Shown here: piece by piece, positions 17,281 to 26,410 of the stretch
How the letters are laid out: every line of letters starts with the position of its first letter
Position numbering within the stretch: position 1 is the first letter of the stretch
Assembly (NCBI RefSeq): GCF_004016525.1
Contig: NZ_SACJ01000012.1
Span: forward strand, 57,899 to 121,898
Source: Flavobacterium sufflavum
GTDB lineage: Bacteria; Bacteroidota; Bacteroidia; Flavobacteriales; Flavobacteriaceae
DNA: 64,000 nt
Direction: 5' to 3'
Position numbers and translations under genes: made by a program
Notes under the pieces: generated by a model
The model's input: the letters and a program-made list of their open reading frames with translations, nothing else
What the model was told of the DNA's origin: nothing
Databases searched by the model: none

Positions 17281-18670
17281 AAGATATAAAATTGCCTTAT
17301 TGGCAATAACAGCAATCCTATTGCAATCGTGTTTTATAGCCAAAGATTACAAGCGTCCGGATGTAAAAACAGAAAATTTATACCGCTCCGAAAAAGCATC
17401 GACAGATACTCTTTCTTTGGCGAATGTAAGTTGGGACAAGATTTTTACCGATCCAATTTTACAAGGCTATATCAAAAAAGGATTGGAAAGTAATTATGAT
17501 GTTCGCATTGCCATGCAAAATTTAGCCGCTGCACAAGCCACTATGTTGCAGGGAAAAGCAGGCTACTTCCCTACTCTGACAGCCACCGCCGACTGGACGC
17601 ATCAGGAATTATCCCAGAACAGCCAAATGGGTTCTATTGTTCAAAACAGAAGTACTAATCAGTATCAATTGACTGGAACTTTAAGTTGGGAAGCGGATAT
17701 TTGGGGTAAAATTCGAAGTAACAAACGCGGTACTAAAGCGGCTTATTTACAAACCAATGCTGCCAATCAAGCTATCAAAACACAATTGATTGCCAGTATT
17801 GCATCAACTTATTACCAATTATTAGCTGTAGATGAGCAAATTAAAGTAGCGGAAGAAACTTTAATCAATAGAAACAAAAGTATCGAAACCATCAAAGCCT
17901 TGAAAAAATCAGGAACGGTAACCGAAGTTGGTGTAAAACAAACTGAGGCACAAAAATATACTACCGAATTGATTATTGCCGATTTGAAAAACAACCGAAT
18001 TTTATTGGAAAATACCCTGAGTGTTCTTTTAGGTCAGGCGCCAGCAAAAATTGAACGCAGCAGTTTTGAGGCTCAAAAATTACAACCTACCATTACGTTG
18101 GGAGTTCCTGCAAGTTTGCTTCACAACAGACCTGATGTTATTGCTGCCGAATACAATTTGATTAACAATTTTGAGATGACTAATGTTGCTAAAAGTAGTT
18201 TTTACCCATCGTTTAAAATTACGGCTACCAGCGGACTGCAAAGCATTGATTTAAAAGAATGGTTCAGTGCCAATTCTATTTTTGCTAATATTGTAACGGG
18301 TTTGACACAGCCTATTTTCAATCAAAGACAGCTTAAAACCAAATATGAAATTGCAAAAGCCAATCAGGAAAAAGCCTATTTGCAATTTGAGCAATCGCTT
18401 TTAACAGCAGGAAAAGAAGTTTCGGATGCATTAGCTCAATACAACAACGAAACTTACAAAATCACGGTTCGTGAGAAACAAGTAGATGCACTTAAAAAAG
18501 CCGCTAGTTTTTCAGATGAATTATTGACCTATGGACTAGCCAATTATTTAGAGGTTTTGACTTCTAAAAATGATGCTTTGAACGCCCAATTAAATTTGGT
18601 AGATAACAAATACCAACAATACAAAGCCATTATTCAATTATACAGAGCCTTAGGTGGTGGCTGGCAATAA
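17270..18670 (+). CDS. Outer-membrane efflux channel lipoprotein (OprM/NodT family)
   Basis: A 466-residue TolC-like channel. The lipobox LLQSC gives Cys21 as the acylated residue. Two internally similar halves follow, each with long coiled-coil helices (for example residues 170-235 and 375-430), and the family motif LLHNRPDVIAAEYNL starts near residue 283. It completes the tripartite pump with the adaptor and inner-membrane pump upstream; its start lies within the 3' end of the pump gene, which indicates coupled translation. A strong terminator follows. Confidence 0.93.
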   Translation: MKNKRYKIALLAITAILLQSCFIAKDYKRPDVKTENLYRSEKASTDTLSLANVSWDKIFTDPILQGYIKKGLESNYDVRIAMQNLAAAQATMLQGKAGYFPTLTATADWTHQELSQNSQMGSIVQNRSTNQYQLTGTLSWEADIWGKIRSNKRGTKAAYLQTNAANQAIKTQLIASIASTYYQLLAVDEQIKVAEETLINRNKSIETIKALKKSGTVTEVGVKQTEAQKYTTELIIADLKNNRILLENTLSVLLGQAPAKIERSSFEAQKLQPTITLGVPASLLHNRPDVIAAEYNLINNFEMTNVAKSSFYPSFKITATSGLQSIDLKEWFSANSIFANIVTGLTQPIFNQRQLKTKYEIAKANQEKAYLQFEQSLLTAGKEVSDALAQYNNETYKITVREKQVDALKKAASFSDELLTYGLANYLEVLTSKNDALNAQLNLVDNKYQQYKAIIQLYRALGGGWQ

Positions 18671-18710
18671 GCTTAATTCTTATACCGGAATTAAATTAGG
18701 TTATATATTC

Positions 18711-18746
18711 AAAAAGCCATTAAGTACTGAACTTAATGGCTTTTTT
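18711..18746 (+). terminator. Bidirectional terminator after the efflux operon
   Basis: A perfect 15-bp stem (18711-18725 with 18731-18745), loop ACTGA and flanking A and T runs. It serves the efflux operon and, read on the minus strand, the methyltransferase gene ending at 18763. Confidence 0.9.
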
Positions 18747-18762
18747 GTGATTATTTTTCAAA

Positions 18763-19806
18763 TTATTTATAAGCAATTGCAGCACTTGTTGGACCCGTCA
18801 AAGCTAATAATGAAGTTGATTTAAAACCTATTTGCGTGGCCCATTTATTAAAATCATCAAATGTATAATCAAAACCATCTCCTGTTTCAATCAACATGTT
18901 TAAACTCATCATTAAGCCAAAAGAATTTTGTTTTCTTTCGTTGTCAATTACTGATTCAATAGCAATGAAAACGCCACCATCAGGTAGGGCATCATAAGCT
19001 TTTTGCATCAACATTAATTTATTTTCTTCATTCCAATCATGTAAAATATTCCCCATAGTCACCACATCCGCTTTAGGAAAAGAATCGGCAAAAAAATCTC
19101 CACTAACGGCTTTTACCTGATTCGAAACTTCAAATTTTTGAATGGTCTCCTTTGCCATAGCTTCTACTGCCGGTAAATCAAAAGTAGTACAACTCATATT
19201 CGAATTGTGTTTTGCAACCATCGTAGACAAAATCCCTGCAGAACCTCCTACATCTAAGAAAGTTTTGTGTTTCGAAAAATCAAACTTTTGTGCCAAAGCC
19301 ATAAAATTCCCAATTTGGATTCCCGTCATAGCATTGACAAAACCTTTTAACAATTCGGGATCTTTATATAAATTCACAAAAATAGGCTCATTTCCATTTT
19401 TGGACTCATTTTGAACCAATCCTGTTTTTAAACCGTCTTCCAGATTGCCCCAAAAACCATAAAGACGATCGTTCATCATCTCCAGCATTCCGCCTACATA
19501 AGTTGTCTTAGCTTTATCTAAAAACAGTTCCGTATCCAGACTATTAGAATATTTTGCAGTTTCCAATAGTCCATCGCGTTTCAAAAAGCCAAAGCTAAAT
19601 AAGGCATCTAAAAAATCAAATAAATGCCTATCGGTGCAATTCAATTTCAGCAGGCTTTTAATTTCCTTAGCTGACAAACTTCCTTCTTTAGCCAAATGAG
19701 TAAATAATTCAAATTTTACTGCTGAGAGTAAAATTTTTGAAGCCCAAAATCCAGAACCAATTTGCATAATACTTGCCGGAGATGGCTGATTTGTTTGATT
19801 TTCCAT
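18763..19806 (-). CDS. SAM-dependent O-methyltransferase (acetylserotonin/CrtF-like family)
   Basis: A 347-residue class I methyltransferase of the plant-type O-methyltransferase family. An N-terminal winged-helix dimerisation domain (about residues 15-100) precedes the SAM-binding domain with DVGGSAGILS near residue 182, SGDFF and the GNILHDWNEENKLMLMQKA motif with the catalytic-base His near residue 254. Family members methylate phenolic or polyketide-like hydroxyl groups; the substrate here cannot be named. It is flanked by the shared terminator and a 124-bp gap to chrA. Confidence 0.8.
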   Translation of the reverse strand: MENQTNQPSPASIMQIGSGFWASKILLSAVKFELFTHLAKEGSLSAKEIKSLLKLNCTDRHLFDFLDALFSFGFLKRDGLLETAKYSNSLDTELFLDKAKTTYVGGMLEMMNDRLYGFWGNLEDGLKTGLVQNESKNGNEPIFVNLYKDPELLKGFVNAMTGIQIGNFMALAQKFDFSKHKTFLDVGGSAGILSTMVAKHNSNMSCTTFDLPAVEAMAKETIQKFEVSNQVKAVSGDFFADSFPKADVVTMGNILHDWNEENKLMLMQKAYDALPDGGVFIAIESVIDNERKQNSFGLMMSLNMLIETGDGFDYTFDDFNKWATQIGFKSTSLLALTGPTSAAIAYK

Positions 19807-19930
19807 TTTGAAATATTTTAAATTTAGAACTACACAACTAACTACAAGTCAATTATATAAAAGTAAACATAATCTATTTCATAAGAAAGCAAATAATACA
19901 ATTTAATCGGTTTATACTTTATAAAACAAA

Positions 19931-21058
19931 TCAAATGAATGTTAGCAAATAACCTAAAAAAGCCCCACCAATAACAATAAAAGCACTATTTACTTTTTTA
20001 TAATTAAAAGCGATAAAAACACTCACCAGCGCAATAAAAACAGTACGCCAATCAGTGATGGTATCTCTTCCCATTTGGATACAAATCGAAATAATTATAG
20101 CAACTGAAGACACATTAACCGCATCTAGAAATACCGAAAAAAGTTTCAAATTTCTCATTTTGTTAACCAAAGGATTCAGCAAGCCTACAAAAATAAAAGA
20201 AGGTAAAAATACCGCCAAAGTAGCCACCATAGCTCCCGAAATCCCATTGATTTGATAACCCACAAAAGTCACCGATGAAAAAACCGGTCCCGGAGTAAAT
20301 TGTCCCACAGCAATGGCATCAATCAATTCGGTGCGGCTAAGCAAACCTTTGGCGACCAATTCGGCATCCAAAAAAGCAAATAAAACATAGCCACTTCCAT
20401 ACAAAATAGCTCCTATTTTAAAGAATATCAAAAATAAATTCCAATTACTGGCTGCTACCAAAGTAGTTTTAGAAACAGGCAAAAGACCAAGCGGAATCCA
20501 ATTGCTTTTTATCAAACTTCTGCTTTTTATGGAAAACCAAAATAAGGATAAAAATCCGGCTCCAAAAAGCAAGGCGATTTCGTTAAAATGCAATAATGAA
20601 AGTGCTAAAACTATAACACCAATAATTCCTAATGAAATGGTTTTACAGGATTTTTTTGCCAATGGTAAAATCGCTCCCAGAATAATGGCAATAATTGCAG
20701 GTTTAATACCGTATAAAAAGGGTTGCATTTCTGGTAATTGCCCGTATTCTTTATAAAGCCAGGCAAAAAATCCGGTCAAGATTACCGCGGGCAGAATAAA
20801 ACAAAGTCCAGCCACTATTAAGCCCTTCACTCCTGCTCTTTCATGGCCAATGTGAATCGCCATTTCGGTGCTGTTAGGTCCCGGAATTAAGTAAGTAGCC
20901 CCTAATAAATCCAGAAAATGCTGTTCGTCGAGCCATTTTCGTTTTACGACCACTTCGTTTTGCATCATCGCTAAATGTACCGCAGGGCCGCCAAATCCGA
21001 TAATTCCTAATTTTAGAAAAAGTTGGGCAAGTTCTTTTAAACGTTCTTTTTCATTCAT
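19931..21058 (-). CDS. chrA: Chromate transporter, two-domain ChrA
   Basis: A 375-residue inner-membrane transporter of the CHR family with two tandem homologous halves (about residues 5-175 and 200-375). Each has the characteristic motifs: GFGGPAVHLAMMQNEVV and YLIPGPNSTEMAIHIG in the first half, GSGYVLFAFLDAELV and GQFTPGPVFSSVTFVGY in the second. Such proteins export chromate or a related oxyanion in exchange for protons or sulfate. It lies at the end of a minus-strand series of small genes, 145 bp from the nearest. Substrate specificity is assumed from the family. Confidence 0.88.
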   Translation of the reverse strand: MNEKERLKELAQLFLKLGIIGFGGPAVHLAMMQNEVVVKRKWLDEQHFLDLLGATYLIPGPNSTEMAIHIGHERAGVKGLIVAGLCFILPAVILTGFFAWLYKEYGQLPEMQPFLYGIKPAIIAIILGAILPLAKKSCKTISLGIIGVIVLALSLLHFNEIALLFGAGFLSLFWFSIKSRSLIKSNWIPLGLLPVSKTTLVAASNWNLFLIFFKIGAILYGSGYVLFAFLDAELVAKGLLSRTELIDAIAVGQFTPGPVFSSVTFVGYQINGISGAMVATLAVFLPSFIFVGLLNPLVNKMRNLKLFSVFLDAVNVSSVAIIISICIQMGRDTITDWRTVFIALVSVFIAFNYKKVNSAFIVIGGAFLGYLLTFI

Positions 21059-21136
21059 TATGACTGCTATTTTTCATACTTAATTTAGAAGCCAAAATAA
21101 ACTATTCTTTTAAAAAAGTAATATTAAATTTTGAAC

Positions 21137-21184
21137 ACAGATTGAAGAAATCCGTTTTAATTTTTAAAAATTTCTTTAATCTGT
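21137..21184. repeat. Inverted repeat between chrA and the effector-binding gene
   Basis: Arms ACAGATTGAAGAAAT (21137-21151) and ATTTCTTTAATCTGT (21170-21184) pair with one mismatch over 15 bp around an 18-nt AT-rich loop. It lies 20 bp beyond the stop of the gene at 21204. Its wording resembles the CAGATT tract at 52195-52420. It may also act as a weak terminator. Confidence 0.55.
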
Positions 21185-21203
21185 ATTCTAAAAAAATAGA
21201 AGA

Positions 21204-21683
21204 TTATTTCAGTCTAACAGGAATCCAGATTTCCTCTTCCGAATTAGGATCACCTTTCTTGTATTTACTACCTAAAATTTCAAAATGTGGTCTATCATCC
21301 ACAATGTAAGCCGAATTAGGAAACCAGGTGCCAAAAATAGATTCAAAAAAGGCCGGGGCATCACTCCCATCACCTTTATAATCAAAAACGGCATACCAAC
21401 CACCCGGAATCACTAAAGAATTCATATTTGCAGGAATACTGTCAAAATCAGTCACTTCAACCGCTGCCCATTTTTCAAACGCAGTTTCAGGGTTAAATTT
21501 ATTCCAAAAACCTTCCGGAAATTGCTGTACCGAAAACAAATCAGTACTTACTGTATTTGTAATTTCCTTTTTTATAGGCATAAAACTTTGCCATAACAAA
21601 ACAGGATTGTAAGCCGCATAATTCATGTTTTGCTTACAACCAATTAGCTTTTTCTCTGTAAGTGTGGTGATTCTAGGTTTCAT
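21204..21683 (-). CDS. GyrI-like/effector-binding domain protein
   Basis: A 159-residue stand-alone effector-binding domain. The pattern includes MKPRITTLTEKKLIGCKQNMNY at the N-terminus, WAAVEVTDFDSIPANM, VIPGGWYAVFDYKG near residue 93 and a C-terminal EEEIWIPVRLK, all typical of GyrI-like/BmrR C-terminal ligand-binding folds without a DNA-binding part. Such proteins bind or detoxify small hydrophobic compounds. A 16-nt A tract (minus strand) lies 23 bp upstream. It is probably in a run with the two genes upstream. Confidence 0.75.
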   Translation of the reverse strand: MKPRITTLTEKKLIGCKQNMNYAAYNPVLLWQSFMPIKKEITNTVSTDLFSVQQFPEGFWNKFNPETAFEKWAAVEVTDFDSIPANMNSLVIPGGWYAVFDYKGDGSDAPAFFESIFGTWFPNSAYIVDDRPHFEILGSKYKKGDPNSEEEIWIPVRLK

Positions 21684-21705
21684 TTTTTATTAGGTTTGGT
21701 GTTTA

Positions 21706-21721
21706 TTTTTTTTTTTTTTTT
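21706..21721. repeat. Homopolymer of 16 T (A on the minus strand)
   Basis: An unbroken run of 16 T, 22 bp upstream of the start of the effector-binding gene (minus strand). Runs of this length are prone to slippage. Confidence 0.9.
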
Positions 21722-21750
21722 CATCAGCTTGAAAAATTTGAAAGGAATTT

Positions 21751-22032
21751 TTATAAAACGCCAACTTCAAGTTCGTCGAGATAAATAAAATCAGGTGACT
21801 TAACTCCTGCTTCTTCTCTAATTTGCACTAGTTTAGGAGACTCAAAAAAGTTCTTCGCATCTTGATGTGAAGTCCATTTAGAAAAATGTACAATTTTATT
21901 AGAATCCTTCTCGTAATTTAAAACTTGATAGGACAATTCACCTGCCTCTTTCCTTATTTTTGAAGCAGAATCAAATACTTTTTTCCAAGCACTATAATCA
22001 GCAACTTCATGTATAATTAGTACGTATTTCAT
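21751..22032 (-). CDS. ABM-fold (antibiotic biosynthesis monooxygenase-like) protein
   Basis: A 93-residue dimeric alpha-beta barrel protein. MKYVLIIHEVADYSAWKKVF, HFSKWTSHQDAKNFFESPKL and the final EAGVKSPDFIYLDELE are typical of the ABM/Dabb-like fold. Members are small monooxygenases or binding proteins; no catalytic residue is diagnostic here. Only 3 bp separate it from the stop of the exported protein gene upstream, so they form one transcript. Confidence 0.7.
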   Translation of the reverse strand: MKYVLIIHEVADYSAWKKVFDSASKIRKEAGELSYQVLNYEKDSNKIVHFSKWTSHQDAKNFFESPKLVQIREEAGVKSPDFIYLDELEVGVL

Positions 22033-22035
22033 AAT

Positions 22036-22563
22036 TTATTTCTTGGCGTTTTCTTTTCTCTTTGCTATAAATTGTTCTTTATTCGCAACGAGATGATTTT
22101 TCAAACCTATTAATCCGTTAATTACCTTTTCATAATTTTCAGGACTCTCTTTTATAGAATAAAATTGATAATCACTTTGCTTACTATAATCAATAGTTGC
22201 TTCAACAATTTTAATATAGTTTTCTATATTTTCGCCTAATTTATAATTTATTTCTTGCCCTAAAACGTTAGTTAAAGAAGCAAATATTGCTTTATCTCCA
22301 TCTGGTTTTGTATCTGGATGAGCTAAAATGTAATACCTATATCTTAACTGACCAACATAAAACAATAAAGCCGATTCATTTACATTGCCATTTTTATAAT
22401 ATTTCCGTGCTTCTTCAAAAAAAGATACTGGATGTGTTTTCTCAAGCGTGGCTATTTTAGTTATTACTTTCTGATTAAACAACTCAGGATGAAAAGCTTT
22501 ATTTTCTTGAGCAAACAAAGAATTCGTAATAATAAATACAGTTATAACTACTATTTTTTTCAT
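22036..22563 (-). CDS. Exported protein of unknown function
   Basis: A 175-residue protein with a signal peptide (MKKIVVITVFIITNSLFAQ), then a mostly helical domain with YYKNGNVNESALLFYVGQLRYRYYILAHPDTKPDG near residues 50-85. I do not recognise a named family. The ABM-fold gene follows after 3 bp, so this is the promoter-proximal gene of a small operon. The divergent neighbour is porX, 349 bp away. Confidence 0.65.
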   Translation of the reverse strand: MKKIVVITVFIITNSLFAQENKAFHPELFNQKVITKIATLEKTHPVSFFEEARKYYKNGNVNESALLFYVGQLRYRYYILAHPDTKPDGDKAIFASLTNVLGQEINYKLGENIENYIKIVEATIDYSKQSDYQFYSIKESPENYEKVINGLIGLKNHLVANKEQFIAKRKENAKK

Positions 22564-22912
22564 GTTTTTTATTTAAATTTCAATAAGTAAATGTAGGATA
22601 ATTTCGTAAATACAAAACATAAGAGTTATCAATAATACTAAAATTAATTATTAGCTCTCTGTTTTTCTATATTCTGTTATCTAATTTCTATATTCTTTCT
22701 GCAAACTGCCTTCTGCTTTCTGAATACTACGTACTCGTTCAATACAACTAAGGACTAATTACTAAGCACCAAGGACTTTTTATCAAAAACAGAAGAAAGA
22801 AATTTTATCATAATATTAGGAACTTGGAGTATATAAAAACTGTAATTTGCACAATGAACTGGAGTTTTTAACGTTCCAATAGACTATTCATTCGATTACT
22901 ATTTATATAAAT
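22564..22912. other. 349-bp intergenic region upstream of porX with short-word repeats
   Basis: There is no coding sequence. It contains two copies of TTTCTATATTCT (22664-22675 and 22685-22696, 21 bp apart), a CTGCAAACTGCCTTCTGCTTTCTG-type word series, and AAGGACT words that also occur after porX. A weak promoter for porX may be TTG at 22824 with TAATTTG at 22843. Confidence 0.5.
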
Positions 22913-24466
22913 ATGGACAAGATAAAAATACTTTGGGTTGACGATGAGATTGATTATCTAAAACCACACATCCTTTTTTTAGAGAAAAAAAATTACGAAG
23001 TTACTACCTGTAATAATGGGCTTGACGCTATTGAAATATTTGAAAACGAGAACTTTGATATTGTTTTCTTAGACGAAAATATGCCCGGAATGAGCGGCTT
23101 GGAAACCCTTTCGGAGATGAAAGAGAAAAAGAGCGCTATTCCGATGATTATGATTACCAAAAGTGAGGAAGAATACATCATGGAGGAAGCCATTGGCGCT
23201 AAAATTGCCGATTACCTTATTAAACCCGTGAATCCAAACCAAATTTTACTGAGTTTAAAGAAAAATTTGGACAATTCGAAGCTGATTTCTCAAAAGACCA
23301 CTTTGGATTACCAAAAGGAATTCCGAAAAATTGCGATGGAAATGGGCATGGTAAACAGCTACGAAGATTGGATCGAATTGTATAAAAAACTATTGTTTTG
23401 GGAACTACAACTAGAAGATATCAACGATCAGGGTATGATTGAAATCCTGGAATCTCAAAAAGTAGAAGCCAACTCGCAATTTGGGAAATTTATTGAGCGT
23501 AATTACGAAGATTGGTTTGAGCCTAAAGCCGATAAACCCATTCAGTCACACACTCTATTCAAGGAATTAGTGGTTCCTGAACTTAAGAAAAAAGAAAGAC
23601 CTGTATTGTTTGTGGTCATTGATAATTTGCGTTACGACCAATGGAAATCCTTTGAAAGCGTGGTGTCTGATTATTACAAACTGGAAAAAGAAGTGCCCTA
23701 CTACTCTATTTTACCTACCGCAACCCAATATGCCAGAAATGCTATTTTCTCAGGTTTATTGCCGGTAGAAATGGAGAAAAAACATCCTGATCTTTGGAAA
23801 AACGATCCTGATGAAGGCGGAAAAAACTTATTTGAAGCCGAATTTCTTGAAGCTCAATTAAAGCGTTTGAGTTTGAATATTAAATCGGATTATTTCAAGA
23901 TTACCAATATGGCTTCGGGCAAAAAACTCCTTGAGAATTTCAGGGCCTTAAAAGACAACGATTTAGTTGCTGTAGTCTATAATTTTGTAGATATGCTTTC
24001 GCACGCAAAAACTGAAATGGATGTGGTAAAAGAACTCGCTCCTGACGACAAGGCTTATCGTTCGCTAACCTTGAGTTGGTTCAAGAATTCGCCATTGTTA
24101 GAGATTATTCAGCAGGCACAAAAACTGGGTTTCAAATTGATTCTAACTACCGATCACGGAACCATCAACGTCAAAAATCCATCAAAAGTAGTAGGTGATA
24201 AAAACACCAGTTTGAATTTGCGTTACAAAACCGGTCGCAGTCTTACCTATGAAAGCAAAGATGTTTATGCAGTAAAAGACCCAAAAAAAATTGGCTTACC
24301 TGCTATTAATATGAGTAGTTCTTATATTTTTGCAAAAAATGATTTGTTTTTGGCTTATGTCAATAATTACAATCATTATGTGAGTTATTATAAAAATACC
24401 TATCAGCATGGCGGAATTTCTCTCGAAGAAATGATTATTCCATGTTTGATATTTAATCCTAAATAG
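22913..24466 (+). CDS. porX: PorX, type IX secretion response regulator with PglZ phosphodiesterase domain
   Basis: A 517-residue two-domain protein. The receiver domain (1-120) has D10, D11, phospho-acceptor D54 (FLDENMPG), T82 and K104. A linker helical bundle (about 125-205) leads to a PglZ alkaline-phosphatase-like domain with metal-site D237 (VVIDNLRYDQW), nucleophile-type T271 in PTATQYARN, and TTDHGTINV near residue 406. In P. gingivalis and F. johnsoniae PorX, with sensor PorY and sigma factor SigP, controls type IX secretion genes. No porY is adjacent. The large adhesin at 62212 is the kind of protein this secretion system exports. Confidence 0.93.
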   Translation: MDKIKILWVDDEIDYLKPHILFLEKKNYEVTTCNNGLDAIEIFENENFDIVFLDENMPGMSGLETLSEMKEKKSAIPMIMITKSEEEYIMEEAIGAKIADYLIKPVNPNQILLSLKKNLDNSKLISQKTTLDYQKEFRKIAMEMGMVNSYEDWIELYKKLLFWELQLEDINDQGMIEILESQKVEANSQFGKFIERNYEDWFEPKADKPIQSHTLFKELVVPELKKKERPVLFVVIDNLRYDQWKSFESVVSDYYKLEKEVPYYSILPTATQYARNAIFSGLLPVEMEKKHPDLWKNDPDEGGKNLFEAEFLEAQLKRLSLNIKSDYFKITNMASGKKLLENFRALKDNDLVAVVYNFVDMLSHAKTEMDVVKELAPDDKAYRSLTLSWFKNSPLLEIIQQAQKLGFKLILTTDHGTINVKNPSKVVGDKNTSLNLRYKTGRSLTYESKDVYAVKDPKKIGLPAINMSSSYIFAKNDLFLAYVNNYNHYVSYYKNTYQHGGISLEEMIIPCLIFNPK

Positions 24467-24476
24467 TGATTTAGTT

Positions 24477-24533
24477 CTTAGTCCCAAGTCCCTTAGCATC
24501 TATGCTAAAAACTAGGGACTAAGGACTAGGTAC
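24477..24533. repeat. Imperfect cruciform between porX and tsaE
   Basis: A nested inverted repeat: TTAGCAT/ATGCTAA at the centre (24493-24508), then AGTCCCT/AGGGACT, then CTTAGTCC/GGACTAG outside. No T run follows, so it is not a standard terminator. The AGGACTA words also occur upstream of porX. Confidence 0.55.
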
Positions 24534-24548
24534 TAATAAACTAAGAAT

Positions 24549-24956
24549 ATGGAAATCACTTTTTCATTAGACGAAATAGGCAATGTTGCCGAATTGATTG
24601 TAGCGGCTCAACCGAATAAGATTTTGCTTTTTAACGGTGAAATGGGTGCCGGAAAAACTACTTTTATCAAGCAATTATGTAAAACTCTGGGGGTAACAGC
24701 AGCTACAAGTAGCCCTAGTTTCTCTTTAGTTAATGAATACGAAACATCAGACAATCAAGTTGTTTACCATTTTGATTTTTATCGTTTGAAGAATGAAACA
24801 GAAGCTTTAGATATGGGCGTGGATGATTATTTGTATTCCGGAAATTGGTGTTTTATCGAATGGGCCGAAAATATTGCTAATCTTATTCCTGAAACACATT
24901 CGACAATTACCATTGAAGCACTTCCTGATGGAAAACGTTTTTTGAAATTGAACTAG
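24549..24956 (+). CDS. tsaE: tRNA threonylcarbamoyladenosine biosynthesis ATPase TsaE
   Basis: A 135-residue P-loop ATPase that, with TsaB and TsaD, makes the t6A37 modification of ANN-decoding tRNAs. Walker A is GEMGAGKTT at residues 30-38, the switch segment is TSSPSFSLVNEY, then HFDFYRL and IEWAE complete the TsaE signature. The size is typical. It lies 82 bp after porX, separated by an imperfect cruciform. Confidence 0.93.
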   Translation: MEITFSLDEIGNVAELIVAAQPNKILLFNGEMGAGKTTFIKQLCKTLGVTAATSSPSFSLVNEYETSDNQVVYHFDFYRLKNETEALDMGVDDYLYSGNWCFIEWAENIANLIPETHSTITIEALPDGKRFLKLN

Positions 24957-25173
24957 ATTACTTAAAAAAAATAAATATTATTAGTTGATTTTCAGTGTTT
25001 TATAGTTTTGTTTTTGAGAGTGAATTCCGAAAATACTTCTAAATTATTTCTATAAAAACTTGAAAAATACAACTTAATGTTAATAATTAAACTCAATTGT
25101 ATTTTTATCAAAAAAGAAAGCTTATTTTTTTAATCTTTTTGTGTAATTTTACTTTTTAATTGTACCAAAAACG

Positions 25174-26373
25174 ATGTCAATATCAATAACTCCATTCACA
25201 AAACAACAGTTATTACCTCAAGAAGAGAAGCTGGAAGTAGCTAAAAAAAAGGGCGAACTATTTATTGGTATTCCTAAAGAAACTAGCTATCAAGAACGTC
25301 GCATTTGTCTAACACCAGATGCAGTCAGTTCGTTAATATGTCATGGACATCGAGTGATGATTGAATCGGGTGCCGGGGAAAGCGCCAGTTACTCAGACAG
25401 AGAATATTCTGAAATAGGTGCTGAAATGACTAAAGACACCCAAAAAGTCTTCGGTTGTCCAATAATTTTAAAGGTAGAACCTCCTACAGTTGCCGAAATC
25501 AAAATGATGAACAATCAGGCGATACTTATTTCGGCAATCCAATTAAAAACCAAAAAAAAAGAATATTTCGAAGCTTTAACTAAAAAGAAAATTACTGCAC
25601 TTGCTTTTGAATACATTAAAGATGTCGATGATACTTACCCTATTGTCAAATCTTTAAGTGAGATTGCAGGCACGGCTTCTATATTGATTGCTGCCGAGTT
25701 AATGATTGCTAATTCTCATGGAAAAGGACTCCTTTTTGGTAATATTACCGGAGTTCCTCCTACCGAAGTTGTTATTATTGGTGCTGGAACGGCAGGAGAA
25801 TTTGCGGCAAGAACCGCTATTGGTTTAGGTGCTAATATCAAAGTTTTTGATAATTCAATTACCAAATTAAGACGACTACAAAATAGTTTAAATCAACGCA
25901 TTTTTACTTCGACGATACAACCTAAAGCTTTAATGAAGGCGCTGAGACGTTGTGATGTTGCCATTGGGGCCATACGCGGTCTGGAACGTTGCCCGGTAGT
26001 GGTTACCGAAACTATGGTGGAACACATGAAAAAAGGAGCTGTAATTGTGGACGTAAGCATTGATACCGGTGGTTGTTTTGAGACTTCTGAGGTCACTACG
26101 CACGAAAAACCAACGTTTATAAAAAGTAATATCCTACATTATTGTGTTCCTAATATCCCTTCCCGCTATTCTAAGACAGCCTCGCTTTCTATTAGCAATA
26201 TTATCACACCTTATTTATTGAAAATTGCTGAAGATGGCGGACTCGAAAGTGCTATTCGTTGTGACAAAGGCTTGAAAAATGGTATTTATACTTACCATGG
26301 AATTCTTACCAACAGAGCTATTGGTGACTGGTTTGATTTACCTAACAACGACATCAATTTAATTGTGTTTTAA
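25174..26373 (+). CDS. ald: Alanine dehydrogenase
   Basis: A 399-residue NAD-dependent enzyme converting L-alanine to pyruvate and ammonia (reversible). The N-terminal AlaDH/PNT domain includes GIPKETSYQERRICLTPDAV; the Rossmann domain has VVIIGAGTAGEFAARTA near residue 196. Compared with the usual 370-residue Ald, it has a 28-residue N-terminal extension, common in Flavobacteria. The 217 bp before it hold no gene. A small gene with its own promoter follows. Confidence 0.88.
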   Translation: MSISITPFTKQQLLPQEEKLEVAKKKGELFIGIPKETSYQERRICLTPDAVSSLICHGHRVMIESGAGESASYSDREYSEIGAEMTKDTQKVFGCPIILKVEPPTVAEIKMMNNQAILISAIQLKTKKKEYFEALTKKKITALAFEYIKDVDDTYPIVKSLSEIAGTASILIAAELMIANSHGKGLLFGNITGVPPTEVVIIGAGTAGEFAARTAIGLGANIKVFDNSITKLRRLQNSLNQRIFTSTIQPKALMKALRRCDVAIGAIRGLERCPVVVTETMVEHMKKGAVIVDVSIDTGGCFETSEVTTHEKPTFIKSNILHYCVPNIPSRYSKTASLSISNIITPYLLKIAEDGGLESAIRCDKGLKNGIYTYHGILTNRAIGDWFDLPNNDINLIVF

Positions 26374-26394
26374 GTAAACTTTCAATTACCTTTG
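26363..26394 (+). promoter_or_regulatory. Promoter of the small membrane-anchored gene
   Basis: TTG (26363-26365), 21-bp spacer, TACCTTTG (26387-26394) followed by C matches TTG-N17-23-TAnnTTTG. Its -33 box overlaps the last codons of ald; the ATG is 17 bp downstream. Confidence 0.65.
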
Positions 26395-26410
26395 CCCAAA
26401 AAATAAATTC

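Noticed and set aside
21706..21721. T16 run as a terminator
   Set aside because: Neighbouring genes run on the minus strand, where the run is A, and no stem precedes it.
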